Assembly (NCBI GenBank): GCA_964017185.1
Contig: OZ024871.1
Location: 59,323,226-59,387,225 of the forward strand
DNA: 64,000 nt
Reading direction: 5' to 3'
Source: Rugalucina vietnamica
Lineage: Eukaryota; Mollusca; Bivalvia; Lucinida; Lucinidae
Below, piece after piece: positions 45,383 to 58,046 of the stretch. The position numbers and the translations under genes are program-made. The notes beneath the pieces were generated by a model. That model was not told the origin of the DNA. It worked only from the letters and a program-made list of their open reading frames with translations, and did not search any database. Each line of letters starts with the position of its first letter. The first letter of the stretch is position 1.

Positions 45383-46318
45383 AGAGGATATTCAAGTTTT
45401 TGGAGTGAATATGAGTTTTATTTCATTGAGTGAAGTGAAAATTTTTTATATTTCATGAGTGCCGAAGGCACGAATGAAATATATAATCTTTCAATTCACG
45501 AGATGAAATAAAAGTCATATTCACGACAAAAACTTGAATTTTCTTTTTATTATATTGCATGTAGTCATTGTAACGTTGCGCGCTAAAGCATATGACGTCA
45601 AAATCTTAAATGACGTCATTACGTCACATCATTACGTCGCTATTGTGTGTGAACGTTCATTGCGTCAACAATACTGATAGCATAGATTATAAAATTTAGT
45701 TATGTATATTAGAAATGAAACGGTGGAATCGTAATTTGCGTATTCCCAATTATTTTATACTTTACAGTGAAACCCAATGCATATCAAAACTTGATAAAAT
45801 TGGTATTTTCATTGATATGAAATTTCACTGATATCAAATCTCACTGATATCAAAAGTCACTAGTGACTGATATCAGCCTATATCGTCACTGTAATGACGT
45901 CAGATTTTTTGGATTACTTCTGACGTTTCCATTTACTTGACGTCATGAAATGTGCCTCACTTCAGAAATTCAAACGCCTATAACTCCGTTATTTATTAAG
46001 GAAAACATAAAGTGTGGGTATTCATTTTCTTAGTTAGAACGTAAGGAACAATGTGGTACCAAAATTATTTGTGTTTTCAAAAATTTTTGGTTTTTGCATT
46101 TATACCGCCTACCTTGTGAATTGGAAAATGCCCGTGTATTGTATAAAATAAAAAGAAAATTTGCTTTTTTTTTCGGTCAATACCAAATATATTTCATCTC
46201 GTGAGTTGAAAACATAATAATTTTCACTCGTGCTGCGCACTCGTGAAAATTCTGATGTTTTCAACTCACTCGATGAAATATATTTGGTATTCACCTCAAA
46301 AAAGCAAATATCCTCTAT
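45383..46318. mobile_element. R4 element with a hairpin at each end
   Basis: The left terminal hairpin (about 45385-45545) folds on GTGCCGAAGGCAC; the right one (about 46150-46312) folds on a GTGC-TGCGCAC tip. Both ends read AGAGGATATT inward. The interior carries several TGACGTCA/TTACGTCA motifs (45594-45645, 45893-45950). Related copies are 58047-58160 plus 61488-61875 (split by element IV), 62515-62955 and 35985-36322. No protein is encoded. The class is not identified. Confidence 0.7.
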
Positions 46319-46445
46319 ATCTTATATTTTCACATGTGAAAATATAACTTTTTTATATTTTCACATGTGAAAATATAACTTTTTCAAATATTGGTTATAT
46401 TTAATACATATTTCTCTATATTTCATCACTTGCCATATAATAAAA
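46319..46445. repeat. paired 26-bp palindromes
   Basis: Two adjacent copies of a perfect 26-bp palindrome centred on TTTTCACATGTGAAAA are followed by AATATTGGTTATATTTAATAC and CATCACTTGCCATATAATA. The same block, inverted, is at 58047-58160 and 62515-62640. Confidence 0.85.
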
Positions 46446-46544
46446 GCCGGTATTTCACTTCGTTCACTTCGGTCTATGACAATTTTTGGAGACGCATGAG
46501 AGAGTATCAGCTTCTTACAGGTGGCAAAATTTAATTTAAGAAAT

Positions 46545-46700
46545 AGATCAGCTCTAGCAGTGAATTGTTGAGTAATAATTCACTGTTTGGAGGTCAGTTG
46601 TAAAGAAGATCAAATCACGACGCGCGAGTGATTTATCTTCTTACAACTGACCGATAAACAGTGAATTATTACTCAACAATTCACGCACTTGAGCTGATCT
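46545..46700. repeat. 156-bp hairpin
   Basis: AGATCAGCTC and GAATTGTTGAGTAATAATTC pair with the complementary arms at about 46655-46700; the inner arms GGTCAGTTGTAA, GAAGAT pair around a GACGCGCGA tip. Probably a MITE of the same general style as R4 and R6. Confidence 0.8.
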
Positions 46701-47613
46701 GTTTCGATTCTAACACACAATAAACGGAATAAATGTTGCTGAAACCGTCGATATCGTTCAGCTTTCCGCCATTGCATTGCATATATCCCGCCAAATATTT
46801 GACTGTAATGCTGGTATTTACACACACTTATTACGTTTGTTGTGCGCTAAACGACGTTTCACCGTCTAACGCTGCTTTGTGGGATAGCTGACGTCACAAA
46901 TGCCGCAAAGTAACGTCACGCTTATTCGCCCAGTGAAATTGTTGCACAATATAACACGTTTTTTACCATTGGCTATATAGGCGAGGTGTGTTAGAATTAA
47001 CAAGAAAAGATATGACACAAGTGTCATATCAATAGCTTCAATTTTCTATCGCAGTCAATAACGTATAAGACAAAGCGCGCACCGAGCGTGTGGAAAAATA
47101 TGCCGCAAATTCAACTAATGTATTTCCATAGACATACATACGTGGTTTGTCAGAAAAGTTCGTGTATACCATTTATATTTTCAACAGAAAAATGAATATA
47201 TCTGCTTTTGCAAAAGTATTTTATAAGCAAATATACAAGAAATTTTATTGAAATCTGACAAAAACACGTCATCTACAGCCTTTTCCCTGCACTTCCGAAC
47301 CGAGTGCGGGGCAAAGGTCAACGTCTCTATATGACGTTACTTGACATTTTAAGCCGCCAGCACGTTATACATTTGTTTCAGGGTGTTTTTTTTTAAACAA
47401 AAGATCCTTGGCTATCAACATTTTTATGTCTGTGTATCCAGCTGTCAAATGCAGATACGCCGTACCAATTCTCGCAAAATTGTTCGTCCACCTGTTGAAC
47501 ATGTGTAACAATTTCTTGCGGCGAGCATGCCAGACAGGTGATCTTCCGTTTATCATCATAGGTGGACTTCTGAGCAGCTGAAAATCGTCTGTGCCACAAC
47601 TACCGAGAACTAA
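46701..47613. other. flank of element II copy 2, paralogous to segment B
   Basis: 46999-47613 is the reverse complement of 37672-38345 at high identity, ending at TAA (47611-47613), the complement of the TTA empty site. Its frame at 47365-47559 matches the frame at 37732-37947 for this reason. 46701-46998 is unassigned. Confidence 0.8.
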
Positions 47614-48355
47614 TAGGCGAGACGCTAGATTCTGTATCTACCGTATTTAACGAAATCGCACAACACCCTCCACATACTTTGTTTGCAGTATGCAATTGGT
47701 CCATTGGTCATCCTAGATGAGTTCTAGGCACGTTGTCGCCCCGGCAAGTGGTGCACAATATTTCTGTAGCTCGTTACATAAGTTACATGTTCAAAATATA
47801 TTTGTACCAACAAAATAGCGAAACCTACTATGCTCCATCCACTTTAATCATGCAACAACACTAATTATATCAGGTGCTAGAACAATTTAACGGACATGCT
47901 TTATGATCTTTAAAAGTTGAAATTAGACATTATACGGTGTTACAAACGTTACTTCTACATCTATGGCGTGAAAATAGGGGTTTGGGTTCAAAAACGTTTT
48001 TGTTTTTGGCATTTCTTTCTTCATATTCCAAAAACGATAGGTCCTTTCTTATTGACCAGTAGTTCAACTTGGCTATTTCACAAAATCATATGTTTATTTT
48101 AAATAATTTAACATTTCCTAAGGGTACCGCCGTATGCTGTAACATTTGAAAAGTAGGCGTTTCAACAAAAATACCAAAATGAATAACTGTTATATGTTTG
48201 TGTAAATTATTTAGTTCTATTCTTTGATAAATACATGTTTAGTGTGCTAAAATACACAGCCTGTGACTTGCAAGTATGATCATGGTAACGTATGTAACAC
48301 CTTAAATTTCAAACATTGGGTAGATTTCATTTTGGTGAATATAAATGTATATATA

Positions 48356-48561
48356 GTGAGCCGCTTCATGCGAAAACCAGATTCTTCCTATATGAAAACA
48401 AAGATGCAGTTACTGCACAGCTGATCAGCACACTTGTTTACTCTACACAGATAATTTAAACTTCTTCTTAAATCCGAAATTTCAAGCGTCTAAATTCTAC
48501 GAGCGTATTACTGTGTAGAAGGAATATTGTCGGAAGAGGGATTTCGCGCGCTGCGGCTCAC
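48356..48561. mobile_element. R3-like MITE in element II copy 2
   Basis: Mirror of 15258-15463, bounded by GTGAGCCGC and GCGGCTCAC. Confidence 0.7.
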
Positions 48562-50149
48562 ATGAAAGTGGTCTCACATAATTATCTGCAATTGTTTTCG
48601 CATAGAACACAGTAAGGTGTTTGGAATATGTTGACCCACTGGTGACTTGTCAGTATGCTCATGGTAACGTATGTAACACATTTTTCCTGTAGGGCACTGT
48701 AAGGTATATATTATGACTTGGTGACCCATCGTAAAAGCGTCTGCTCCTGATTGCGAGTTTGTGTTGTTCGACCTCTTCGGTGCCATGTTGTGTCCTTGAA
48801 CAAGATCCACGATCCACGATGAATCTTTCACATGTGCGAACTTAATGACTTAGGAAGACAAAGACATCGCAAATATCACACTGACGGTCGCATCCAACTA
48901 TGTGCGGATATTATCCTCAAACTCCTGGACTCATTTATTTTATTCTATATGTGGTATTCCTCACAGCTTGTGTGCGCCTTTCGAAACTATTGATTTGAGG
49001 TAGTGTTTGATATATACATGTAGAGTTAATAAATTGGAAGCAGCAAAAACATTCAAAGGGAGATATTATGGACTATATTGCGCAATTTCGGGTAATGAAC
49101 CCTCTTCAGTAGCCCTTTTTAAACCGGCAACGAAGGTCAGACTATAATTGTGCTGCAATTTCGAGAATTACACGAGGAGTCTAAATCAAAGACATATTCC
49201 TAAATTGGGTCAAATAATTGAAAAATTGCTTAGAAGTATGTTTCTAAACGTGAGTGTTTTGAACACTCTGGATATCTTTACTGATCTCAAAGGACCGAAC
49301 TAAAAATATAATCTGCACTTTAAATCCATTAGATTGGATGCCCGATAAAGAAGGACATTAACTAGCCCTGCAACACCAGTTCCCTGGGAGTGGCAAAATC
49401 CAATGTTAAGCAGTAATTACACAAAATGTGAATTTCTTAAGGCCCTCGGTATGAAATCCGAACATAGAACAAGATGTGCAAACAACGTGTATGCGTTTTT
49501 ACAGATAACGAAACTGCTTTCTTGCCAGGGTTCACGTAACTGCACTTTAGACGATTAAGACACAGATACGCGAATTTTCATATCAACCACGATGCTTCTG
49601 ACGGTACAATCATCTGAATTAGATGTCTTGGTTTTATGCTGCTGTCTATTGTAGCCAAATAATTGCAATACATTATGGTTCCACGCTGGAAATCCTGAAA
49701 AAGCACGATACTAGCAGTCTGTCGTTTTGAGCAAGTACTGATGTCCTGGTGAGACTCTCGACTATTCCATATCTTCAAGAAAATAGAAGTTATATGATTA
49801 CACAATATGGCAGTTTAGGTGAGACTTGGAATGCTTGGAATGTTGCTGAGAAAAGCGATCAATCACAAACTACCTTGTGCGAACAGACGATAACGACCCC
49901 CACAGCACATAAGAAGGTGTACGAAAAACCATTTGCCGATTCTGTTCATCTGCTGAGCAATCTGGTTCAAGTGTAAATAGTGTCCGTCACTTGTTCTGTT
50001 GCCATTAGCGCTACACAAATGAAAATGTACCACCAAAGCATGATCGTTTGATGACACATTTATAACGTGAAAACTTCAAAAACATGTTTTCAGCCTTAGC
50101 AGAAACGCTCAACCGTATCAGCCTAAGCAGAATCCCTCAGAAAGTTGGT

Positions 50150-50560
50150 CGGATGGGAATATGGGCCCCGCTCATCGGGTCCTTAAGAAATAGATGGGCT
50201 TCTTTTGCCCCCAGGCATAGCTTATACGCTACTTACTGACCATCTTATTACTGGTTAACCGCTCAGGCCTGAGCCTGACCAGGAAAAGTGTTTTAAAATC
50301 AAACCATCCATACGTATAAGCCGTAGTGGCTTACTTGGGTGGTTATATTTAAAGTATTGTTTGGATGTCATGGCACCCGATTTTCGGGCAAAAGTCCCAT
50401 AAAATGGAGTCAACGTCTCAATATGACAATAGCTGTTGACTATGCTGTTAAGCATCAACTCAAAATCAAACAAAACAACCGCGTCAGGCAATGTCTGGAA
50501 CATCAATGGTACTTGAAGCAGTGCTCATGACCAAGGACTGAACATTTTTTTTTTCCGTTT
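50150..50560. repeat. dispersed repeat R1 in element II copy 2
   Basis: Mirror of 13280-13640, with TTACTGGTTAACCGCTCAGG and CCATCCATACGTATAAGCC. Confidence 0.75.
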
Positions 50561-52299
50561 AACGTCCCTTTCAATATTATTTCAGCTCATATGAGACGGG
50601 CCAACCAGTAAGTGGGGCGAAAACGGGAGAACCCCGAGAAAAAAACCATCTGGCACACGCGCAAGCAGAACTTGGCTTATCTCACATGTGCCCCGAACCC
50701 AGACAAAATGAACTAGCATGCGCAGAGTTGTGCTTTTGTATGACCGGCGAGTCAATTCATAATCCGGAAATCGGAAAACAAGTTTAAGGTGACAGTTATT
50801 ATGTCTTATTTCCATTTGTTTTCCTAAGGTTTTAACACCTAAAATTTTAAGTGAAAAATGTGTTACATACGTTACTATTAAATCGCCCGTCACCCGCATT
50901 GATATTTGCTTACTAATATTGGCAAGCTTTGTGAAATGTAACTTAAGAAATAGTGACCGACGGTGTTGATAATGTCATTTCATAACACTGGATACTAACA
51001 ATGGTGTAAAACATGCTTTGGGATTTTGTGGTTTGGGTGTGCGCGCTTTAAGTTCACTGGCAACCGGATTACACTCTTGAATATTTGCTATATCTTATAT
51101 GATTTCTAAATTAGTGCTAAATCATAATTACATACAGCGAAGAGTATTTTATCGGCATTAAAATCATTAAAACTGATTTTTGATATTTAATAATCATGTG
51201 TTACATACGTTACTATATTTACCAATCAAAGGTACACATTTCTGGCAAAGCAGTGAGCATTCAACTTAAAGAAGGCATATATGTTATTGATCTACAACAC
51301 GATGATTGTATATTTTTTCTTCTTTCCTTCAAACTTGTCTGTTCATAGTTGACTTTGAACACTTTATTCTTTCATAATCTGAAGTGAGTTACTGTGGACT
51401 ATATGCAATAACTTTCGACTATAAATGACATAATGATTAGTTTTTTCAGGTTTATAAAAGAAAAGGAATAAGTGTCTTTTAGACCAGTTATCTTAAATAT
51501 AAATGTGCAAAGAAAAGTATATTAAAATAGCTTACTGTTCTGTAATTAAATTCTGAACGGTCTGCTTTGAAAATGTAACATACGTAACACCATCGATGCA
51601 TATATGTGATTAAAAGTACCAAAACATGTACCAGTAACATTCTTTCATCAGATGACATTAATATATTTAGGTTTGGAATTTATTTTAGAGATTCATGGTG
51701 CATTTTTCAAACTTAGAGTATATTTCTGCATTGAATGGGTAACATACGACGTGCGTAACGGCTTCTGCATGGCAAATGCACCGTACCATTTGGCGACAAC
51801 GTGCATAGAAAATCTTTATATTGATTAACAAAGCCACCCGTAGTGTATTAAAAGTGAAATTCGCAAAGAAAAGTATATTAAAATAGCTTACTGTTCTGTA
51901 ATTAACATTTACACAGGCTGTTTTGAGAATGTAACATACGTAACACCATCGATGCATGAAAATGATTAAATATATCAATATATGTGCCCGTAACATCCTT
52001 TCATCAGATGATATTGATACATTGAGGTTTGGAATTCAGATTAGAGATTCATAGTGTATTTTACAAACTTAGAGCACATTTCTGGTTTGAATTGGTAACA
52101 TGCGTAACGGCTTCTGGAGGACAAATGCACCATATCACAGGGCGACAACGTGCCTAGAAGCTCTTTATATTGATCAAAGAAGCCACCCATAGTATCAAAC
52201 CTAGTATGTGGAGGGTGTTGTGCGAAACGCAAAATTTCCCTACCCACCGTCTCCTCTACTCATGTTATTTTCACTCTGTGACACTCATTTACACAAAAA

Positions 52300-53440
52300 A
52301 GAAAAAAGGACAAGTAGACAAAGGAAAAGGTGCAATCAGAAAGAGGTTCCCACTCCAAAAACCGAGGTGGGAAAAAACTAAATTAACAATCAGGTACTTA
52401 TACCATGAAAACATATCGTAAGCCGAATGAGCAGCTATTTTCCCAATAGGTGGCCACTCAGTTACCTAAACTTAACTAAAAATATGAAAGCATACATAAG
52501 GCGCCAACAGCACAAAAATTTTAAACACCAAGACATAAAACAAAAAGAACCACCACAGAAGTATCGCCTTGGAACGATCAGTAACACAAAATTACTGGCG
52601 GGCTTAAACCGGTTTCTTGATGATTCATTGACTAGCTAGAGATTCACCACGAGGACCGAAGTTATGAACCACTGCAGAAGCTGAGGGTGAGGTTATGGCC
52701 ATGTAAAACCGGTTTAAGCCCGCCAGTAACTTTGTGTTACTGATCGTTCCAAGTCGATACTTCTGTGGTGGTTCTTTTTGTTTTATGTCTTGGTGTTTAA
52801 AAAATTTTTTGTGCTGTTGGCGCCTTATGTATGTTTTCATATTTTTAGTTAAGTTAAGGTAACTGAGTGGCCACCTATTGGGAAAATAGCTGCTCATTCG
52901 GCTTACGATATGTTTCATGGTATAAGTACCTGATTGTTGGTTTGGTTTTTTCCCACCTCGGTTTTTGGAGTGGGAATCTTTTTCTGATTGCGCCTTTTCC
53001 TGATCTTTGCCTGCTTGTACCTTTTTACATGGCCATAACCTCACCCTCAGCTTCTGCAGTGGTTCATAACATTTAGTTAGTTCTTCGGTCTTCGTTGTGA
53101 ATCTCTAACTAGTGAATGAATCATCAAGAACAAACAAATGAATCACGATAAACATTCTGATGAATCAAAAACCAGGACTCTCAGATTGAGTAAGCTGCCC
53201 GACGATGGAGATCCCTGGGCGCCGAATAACCTACTAACTCCGGAGCAAAAGAAAAACACCAGTTGGAACCCGGTGGGCCAAGCAACAGACAAGAGGATCC
53301 AACCCCAACCAACTAAAATAAATAGCTTTAAGTCGGGGCCATAATAGAGTCTGACGCCCGACCCACCGGCGTGCAATTAAAGAAGACAGCGTAGTTATCA
53401 ACCATGATTGGGTTAAAAAATAAGCATGCAGACTGTCGCA
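52300..53440. repeat. dispersed repeat R2, snap-back rearranged copy
   Basis: Relative to 43720-44440 (order F1, X, tail) this copy reads F1 (52300-52620), X inverted (52625-52705), F1 inverted (52706-53030), X (53031-53115), tail (53116-53440). The inner part is the reverse complement of F1-X inserted between F1 and X. GATTCATTGACTAGCTAGAG marks one junction and TTTACATGGCCATAACC the other. Confidence 0.75.
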
Positions 53441-53454
53441 TAACATTCAAGTTT

Positions 53455-53960
53455 TCCCATCCTGTGCACTTAATGACCTTTATATCTTGACCTTGTATGA
53501 CATAAAATATGACATTCCAATACTTCTAAACCATTTATGAGCATATTTTAATGTTTTCACATCATTTGACATCTTTTATATTATAAGAAACTCAGCACTG
53601 ATTTTACTTTCATTTTCTTTAGAAACCTGCACTTACATGACCTTTAACCTTGCAAGGGCATCTGCTAAGTGCTTTGTTCAATTATATTGTAAATGTCACA
53701 TGTATAATAAGTGTATGCTGGGTAGTTTCGGCATCATTTAAAGGAAAATATAGGCAGGTTATTACACTGAAGGGAGTTTTTGTACATTTTGTTGCTATTT
53801 TGCACCTAGTTGACCTTTGGCCATATTCCAAGACCCAGGGTCATGTACAGACTTGGCATCCACCCCTATCTGTTATAGAATCTGTCTAGGAACATATTTA
53901 GCATGGATGCCAGCTTCTACCCCATTTTGCCATTTGAAGATTTTTTTCATGGAATGGATA
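53455..53960. repeat. dispersed repeat R9
   Basis: Shares CTTGGCATCCACCCCTAT, CATTTTGCCATTTGAAG and several TGACCTT blocks with 28290-28650. Confidence 0.6.
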
Positions 53961-55250
53961 GCTGACTATGAGGAACATAACAAAGATAAAACTAAAATAT
54001 TACCTTCCAAGCTCAATTTGTAAATCCTGGAAACTTTCTTCAAAAGTTACACCAGATACCTCTCCCGCTATGCAGTCTGTTTCGCCACAATGTCCGAAAG
54101 GAACATATACAGAAAGTCGAAATGTAACATATACGTAGTACGCAAGTCACCAATACAATTTTACATAGGCCGTAAAGGAACATTGACAAAACAAACAAAC
54201 TGTGACATTTCACTTGCATTGTGAATATAGCATTCGCAATCACTCTTGCCATACACATTTCGACATCATTCAAATTCCAAAGGTTCATCAAAGACATAAA
54301 TAATAAATTTATGAACCTGAAAGTACAAAAATAATGAATTTCAAAGCTTTTAACACCGGACTCCAGAACAGGATCTGCCTTTGAGTCAAACTTCATATAA
54401 ATATTTAGAGTATGCACAAATTTATTTAAGATGCAAATGTTAGAAACAAATTACCTCATTTTTGTACTCTCTCTCTTGCAACCACACACCTTATTCCTAT
54501 TCTTATTATTCTTATTGTGTAAACACCCTGAATGTGACAGTGTATTGTCCGAATGTCTCTAATACCGTGCGTAAATTCTCTACGACTTAGTCCGAAATTA
54601 TCTATGACTTAATCGTAAAGGCAATTGACTGATAGCCGTAAATTAACGCCTCCCATATATACCTTGTTAACCGGGTGTGAAAATAATGGACGACAGAAGT
54701 AAATACTTCGAAATAGATCCTGGGGTAAAACAACTGGCACGTTTTCTTGAATTTGTGAATATTGTGTGCGTTTCATGCATTATATCTTGATAACGTCTCC
54801 AACTTTACACTGGTGAACAATAGTATATTTAGAAAAGGAATGCAGCAAAAATTGCTAATAAAGCGATATATATGACGTCATTAAAATACGTACCCCCATA
54901 GAATTTCCGGCACCGCTGAACCATTATTTTGCTTGCTTTTTCATAAGTTTACTATATTAGAGAGCACACTAGGATGAAACAATAAAATGGTTTAATGCAT
55001 TTTAAGCTTCCTGGTCTACGTGTAGATGCCAATAAACGCTCTTTGAATTTAAATTGTAATTAAATTTCAATATTTCATTTTGCAACATCTCAATTAAATT
55101 CATTTGAATAATTTTGATTTTTGCAGGATAAACATGTATTCATCATAGATGAATTGATTGAAAAACATATTGCATAGATTATATTTTTTCGAAATCGGTA
55201 ATCTGTTATGGCCTTTAGAGAAGCAATTGTAAAATGCTTATTGTGCGTTG
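53961..55250. other. mostly unassigned, one repeat fragment
   Basis: 54555-54682 matches 43365-43475 (GATAGCCGT, CGCCTCCCATATATACCTTG, TAACCGGGTGTGA). The frame at 54040-54417 (minus) has no recognisable motif. No gene is supported. Confidence 0.45.
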
Positions 55251-55254
55251 ATAG

Positions 55255-55599
55255 TCAGGGCCGGATCCAGAGGGTCTGTCAAAGGTGGGGCACCCACCAC
55301 CCAAAATTTTTTTTCTTAAAAGAGCAAGCGAACTATGCGAGCGAGAAAATTTTGTGAAAATGGTGTATTTTTCATGCACCTAGAGCCAAAACTGGCGCAC
55401 TTCATGAAATTTAATAACTTTGGAAAGAGCACAGAGTTATTACTTGGTGGATTGTTCAGTTGAACGAGCGATCCATGGGAGCGAGGGAAATTTTGTGAAA
55501 AATTAAAGTTTCATGCTTTCAGAGGGCATTCTAGAGAGAATTTTACAAAATAAACCCTGTTTTAAGTTCAAAAAACTGGAACATACGACAAACTCATAT
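55255..55599. other. possible MITE end, CAGGGCCGGATCC
   Basis: CAGGGCCGGATCCAGAGGG at about 55257 resembles a common type of hAT-like terminus, from general knowledge. The other terminus was not found. The remainder holds two AGCGANCNATG-GAGCGAG-type blocks (55326, 55460), a weak tandem pair. Confidence 0.35.
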
Positions 55600-56085
55600 T
55601 TTATATTAATTGGACTTTTCTGCTCATAAGCCAAAAGGTGTGCCCCTTGTCGTTGAACAACGACCTTTCTGCTTTTAAGCCTGTGTGTCCCCTTGTCCTT
55701 TAATAACAATAAACCCATTTTTTTATATCAACTTGGGCTTTTCTACTTATAAGCATGTGTGCCCCCTTGTCCTTTAATAACAATAAACCCAATTTTATAT
55801 CGAATTGGACTTTTCTGCTTATAAACCTTGTCCTTTAATAATGATAACCCCAATTTTTGCATCGAATTGGACTTTTCTGCTTATAAACATGTGTGCCCAA
55901 TGTCCTTTGATAATAATAAACTCATATGAATTCCTTTTCTGCTTATAAGCATGTGTGCCCCCTTATCCTTATGATAACCCAATTTTATATGAATTGGACT
56001 TTTCTGTATTGTGCCCAAAATTATTAGTACGCGGCGGTGTAGACAGGATGCTAACATTTTGACCTGCTTAAAATGTGTGCCCCCA
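55600..56085. repeat. minisatellite of ~60-75-bp units
   Basis: TTGGACTTTTCTG, CTTATAAGCATGTGTGCC and CCTTGTCCTTTAATAA recur about six times with variable unit length (for example at 55609, 55732, 55806, 55868 and 55995). Frames on the minus strand (55503-56090) are repeat artefacts. Confidence 0.85.
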
Positions 56086-56482
56086 TCCATTCAGACAGAT
56101 TCATCATGATCACCTAAGAGTCTTTAACTGAATAGGTGTGACTTGAGCAGAGTGAATTAAGTGGAAGCTTGCCAAACTAACCTGATCAAAGGTGTGAATA
56201 TCTGTTTTCTGAATTGTTAGATGTCATTTTGGATTGCTTTGTGTAATATAACGGCTTGTTTTATATGCAAATGAATTGGTTCTTTTCAGAATCAGTTGTT
56301 TCATTTGGGAAACGGTTCATTTGATAGTAAGTTGTCACATTTCGCAAAGTTGATTGTTTTATTTTGAAAGTTATTGTTCTGTTACACATTACAAATTGTT
56401 TCGTGTCATTTTCGCTTATTTTATGTGATATTACGGTAAAATGAATTAGTTCATTTCTACTTTGTCTGTTTCATTTAAGAAT
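56086..56482. other. unassigned, TTGTTTCATTT-rich
   Basis: Several weak repeats of TTGTTTCATTTNNGAA occur between 56285 and 56480. No gene was recognised. Confidence 0.4.
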
Positions 56483-56612
56483 TGAAATTCAGATTTTAGC
56501 TTTTACTGGATGATGAAAAACATTAGCTGTTTTAATGTCTCCGAGAAGCCCATCGGGCTTCAAAGACATTAAAACAGCCCAATGTTTAGTGAAAGCTAAA
56601 ATCTGAATTTCA
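56483..56612. repeat. R6 hairpin, left copy
   Basis: TGAAATTCAGATTTTAGC and GCTGTTTTAATGTCT pair with complements around an AAGCCCATCGGGCTT tip, giving a 130-bp hairpin. A second copy at 62210-62349, and the flanking 56613-56790 matching 62030-62209 inverted, make a larger inverted structure. Confidence 0.85.
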
Positions 56613-56789
56613 ACACATTTTATATTGTCAATCAAGTATCAGATTTTTAATTGCGCATATCACCGCTCATTTTCATGTTATTTGACATTAAATCCGTCTG
56701 AACGTAATTTTGGAACAGCCAAAACGTCAAATTTTCGCGCCTAACGCCATGGCGATACGCGACCAACGTCAAACAAAGAACCTCACTGG

Positions 56790-57890
56790 TTAGTAAGTAA
56801 ATAGTTTATTAACGTGTCACATGTACAAAGCATATAAAACATGATATAAAACAGATTAAGACACACAGCTGGGATTTTCCAGCTTACGAGACACGCAGTG
56901 CAATTAAGACCATTTCAAATATTGCTAAATACATGCAAATTTTATGCATATGTAAAATCTCACAATACTTAAAACCTTAAAAAAACATATTCTTAAAATG
57001 TTTATAATTTTTCTTCTTCGACACATGTCAAATAAAGTGTTTGCAACAAGAGGCTGTATATTTATATTGTAAAATATCTGTAAAATTAAGAGCGTCAAAG
57101 TCCGAATTACATAAATTGGCCTTTTTAAACAACTTTCTACGCAGATCATCATAAAAGGGGCATTCAAGGAGAATGTATCTCATTTTCAACAGCATCTTTG
57201 TACGTTCATTTAGAGGTATTTTTGGTCTAGCATAACGCCCAGTTTCTATGTACAAGGGCAAATTACCACATCGGAACATAGCCAAAACGCGGCGATGATC
57301 CCTGATAAGAAAGTTTTTAACATACGCTTCTGGTTCTAGAGTAGTCTTATATAATATATATTCTGTAAGTTCGTAGTTTATTGCCATTAACATGTCCAGT
57401 ATCATTAAACATGTCAGAATGCCATTTAATTCTGTCAATTTCAATTAATTTAAACTTACACTGTTTAATAACATATTCGGTATTAACAGAAATTCACTAA
57501 ACCAGCATCACCCAGAAACGTTTCTCCCAGCACTTGCCGTGAGATTTCAGCCATTTAAATATTGATTTTATTTAAAGTCTATTGTCTGCAGTATTTGTAA
57601 GCGTTCAATATAAGCGACAGCTCTCTAGCCTCTGTTTGACGAAGCATGTCACCTCGGGTAGCTACATTAGATGCATTTTGACCCACTCCCAGAAAGTATT
57701 TACAAGCTTTATTTTGCACCGTGTCCGTTAACCCCCAGATACCGGCGCAGTAGAAAAGTACAGGTTCTACAAATGACTGATATAGTTTTGTATATACATC
57801 ATATGCCATACCACCTGCACTCTTGAATTTTGCATATAGGGCGGACAGGGCTCGACGATTTGTTATGTTTTTGGTGTCAATGTCCATGAT
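56790..57890 (-). pseudogene. LINE relic (reverse transcriptase C-terminal part)
   Basis: Two minus-strand frames in series, 57887-57579 and 57444-57028, carry SFVEPVLFYCAGIWG, a typical LINE thumb-region motif, then GNLPLYIETGRYARPKIPLN and LLECPFYDDLRRKLF, typical of the conserved C-terminal zinc-knuckle region of bivalve-type LINEs. The cysteines expected before LLECP are missing, and the two frames do not join, so the copy is broken. 56800-56925 could be its 3' UTR. It differs from the intact LINE at 22876-26151. Clade assignment (CR1/L2-like) is only a suggestion. Confidence 0.6.
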
Positions 57891-58046
57891 TAAGAACCCA
57901 TTGAATCTAAATGTTTACTTAATATTGATGATTGCGGACAAAGTGGCGACCATTTTCAAAATTGACGCCACTGAAGACTTGAATGACAGTTTTTCATCTT
58001 ACATTTCACTGTGTAAATGAACATATAGAATATTCACATAGTTTTC
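57891..58046. other. unassigned spacer
   Basis: Nothing recognised between the LINE relic and the R4 copy. Confidence 0.4.

Larger units (their letters stand above)
47614..52258 (-). mobile_element. element II, copy 2 (inverted)
   Basis: A 4645-bp reverse-complement copy of 11557-16205, with TAGGCGAGACG at 47614 and CGTCTCCTCTA ending at 52258. It is nearly identical, with scattered substitutions such as that near 48690 and small indels such as that near 50515. Flanks are TAA (47611-47613) and CTC (52259-52261). The tandem pair, motif arrays, R1 and R3-like MITE of copy 1 are all present in mirror order. Confidence 0.92.
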
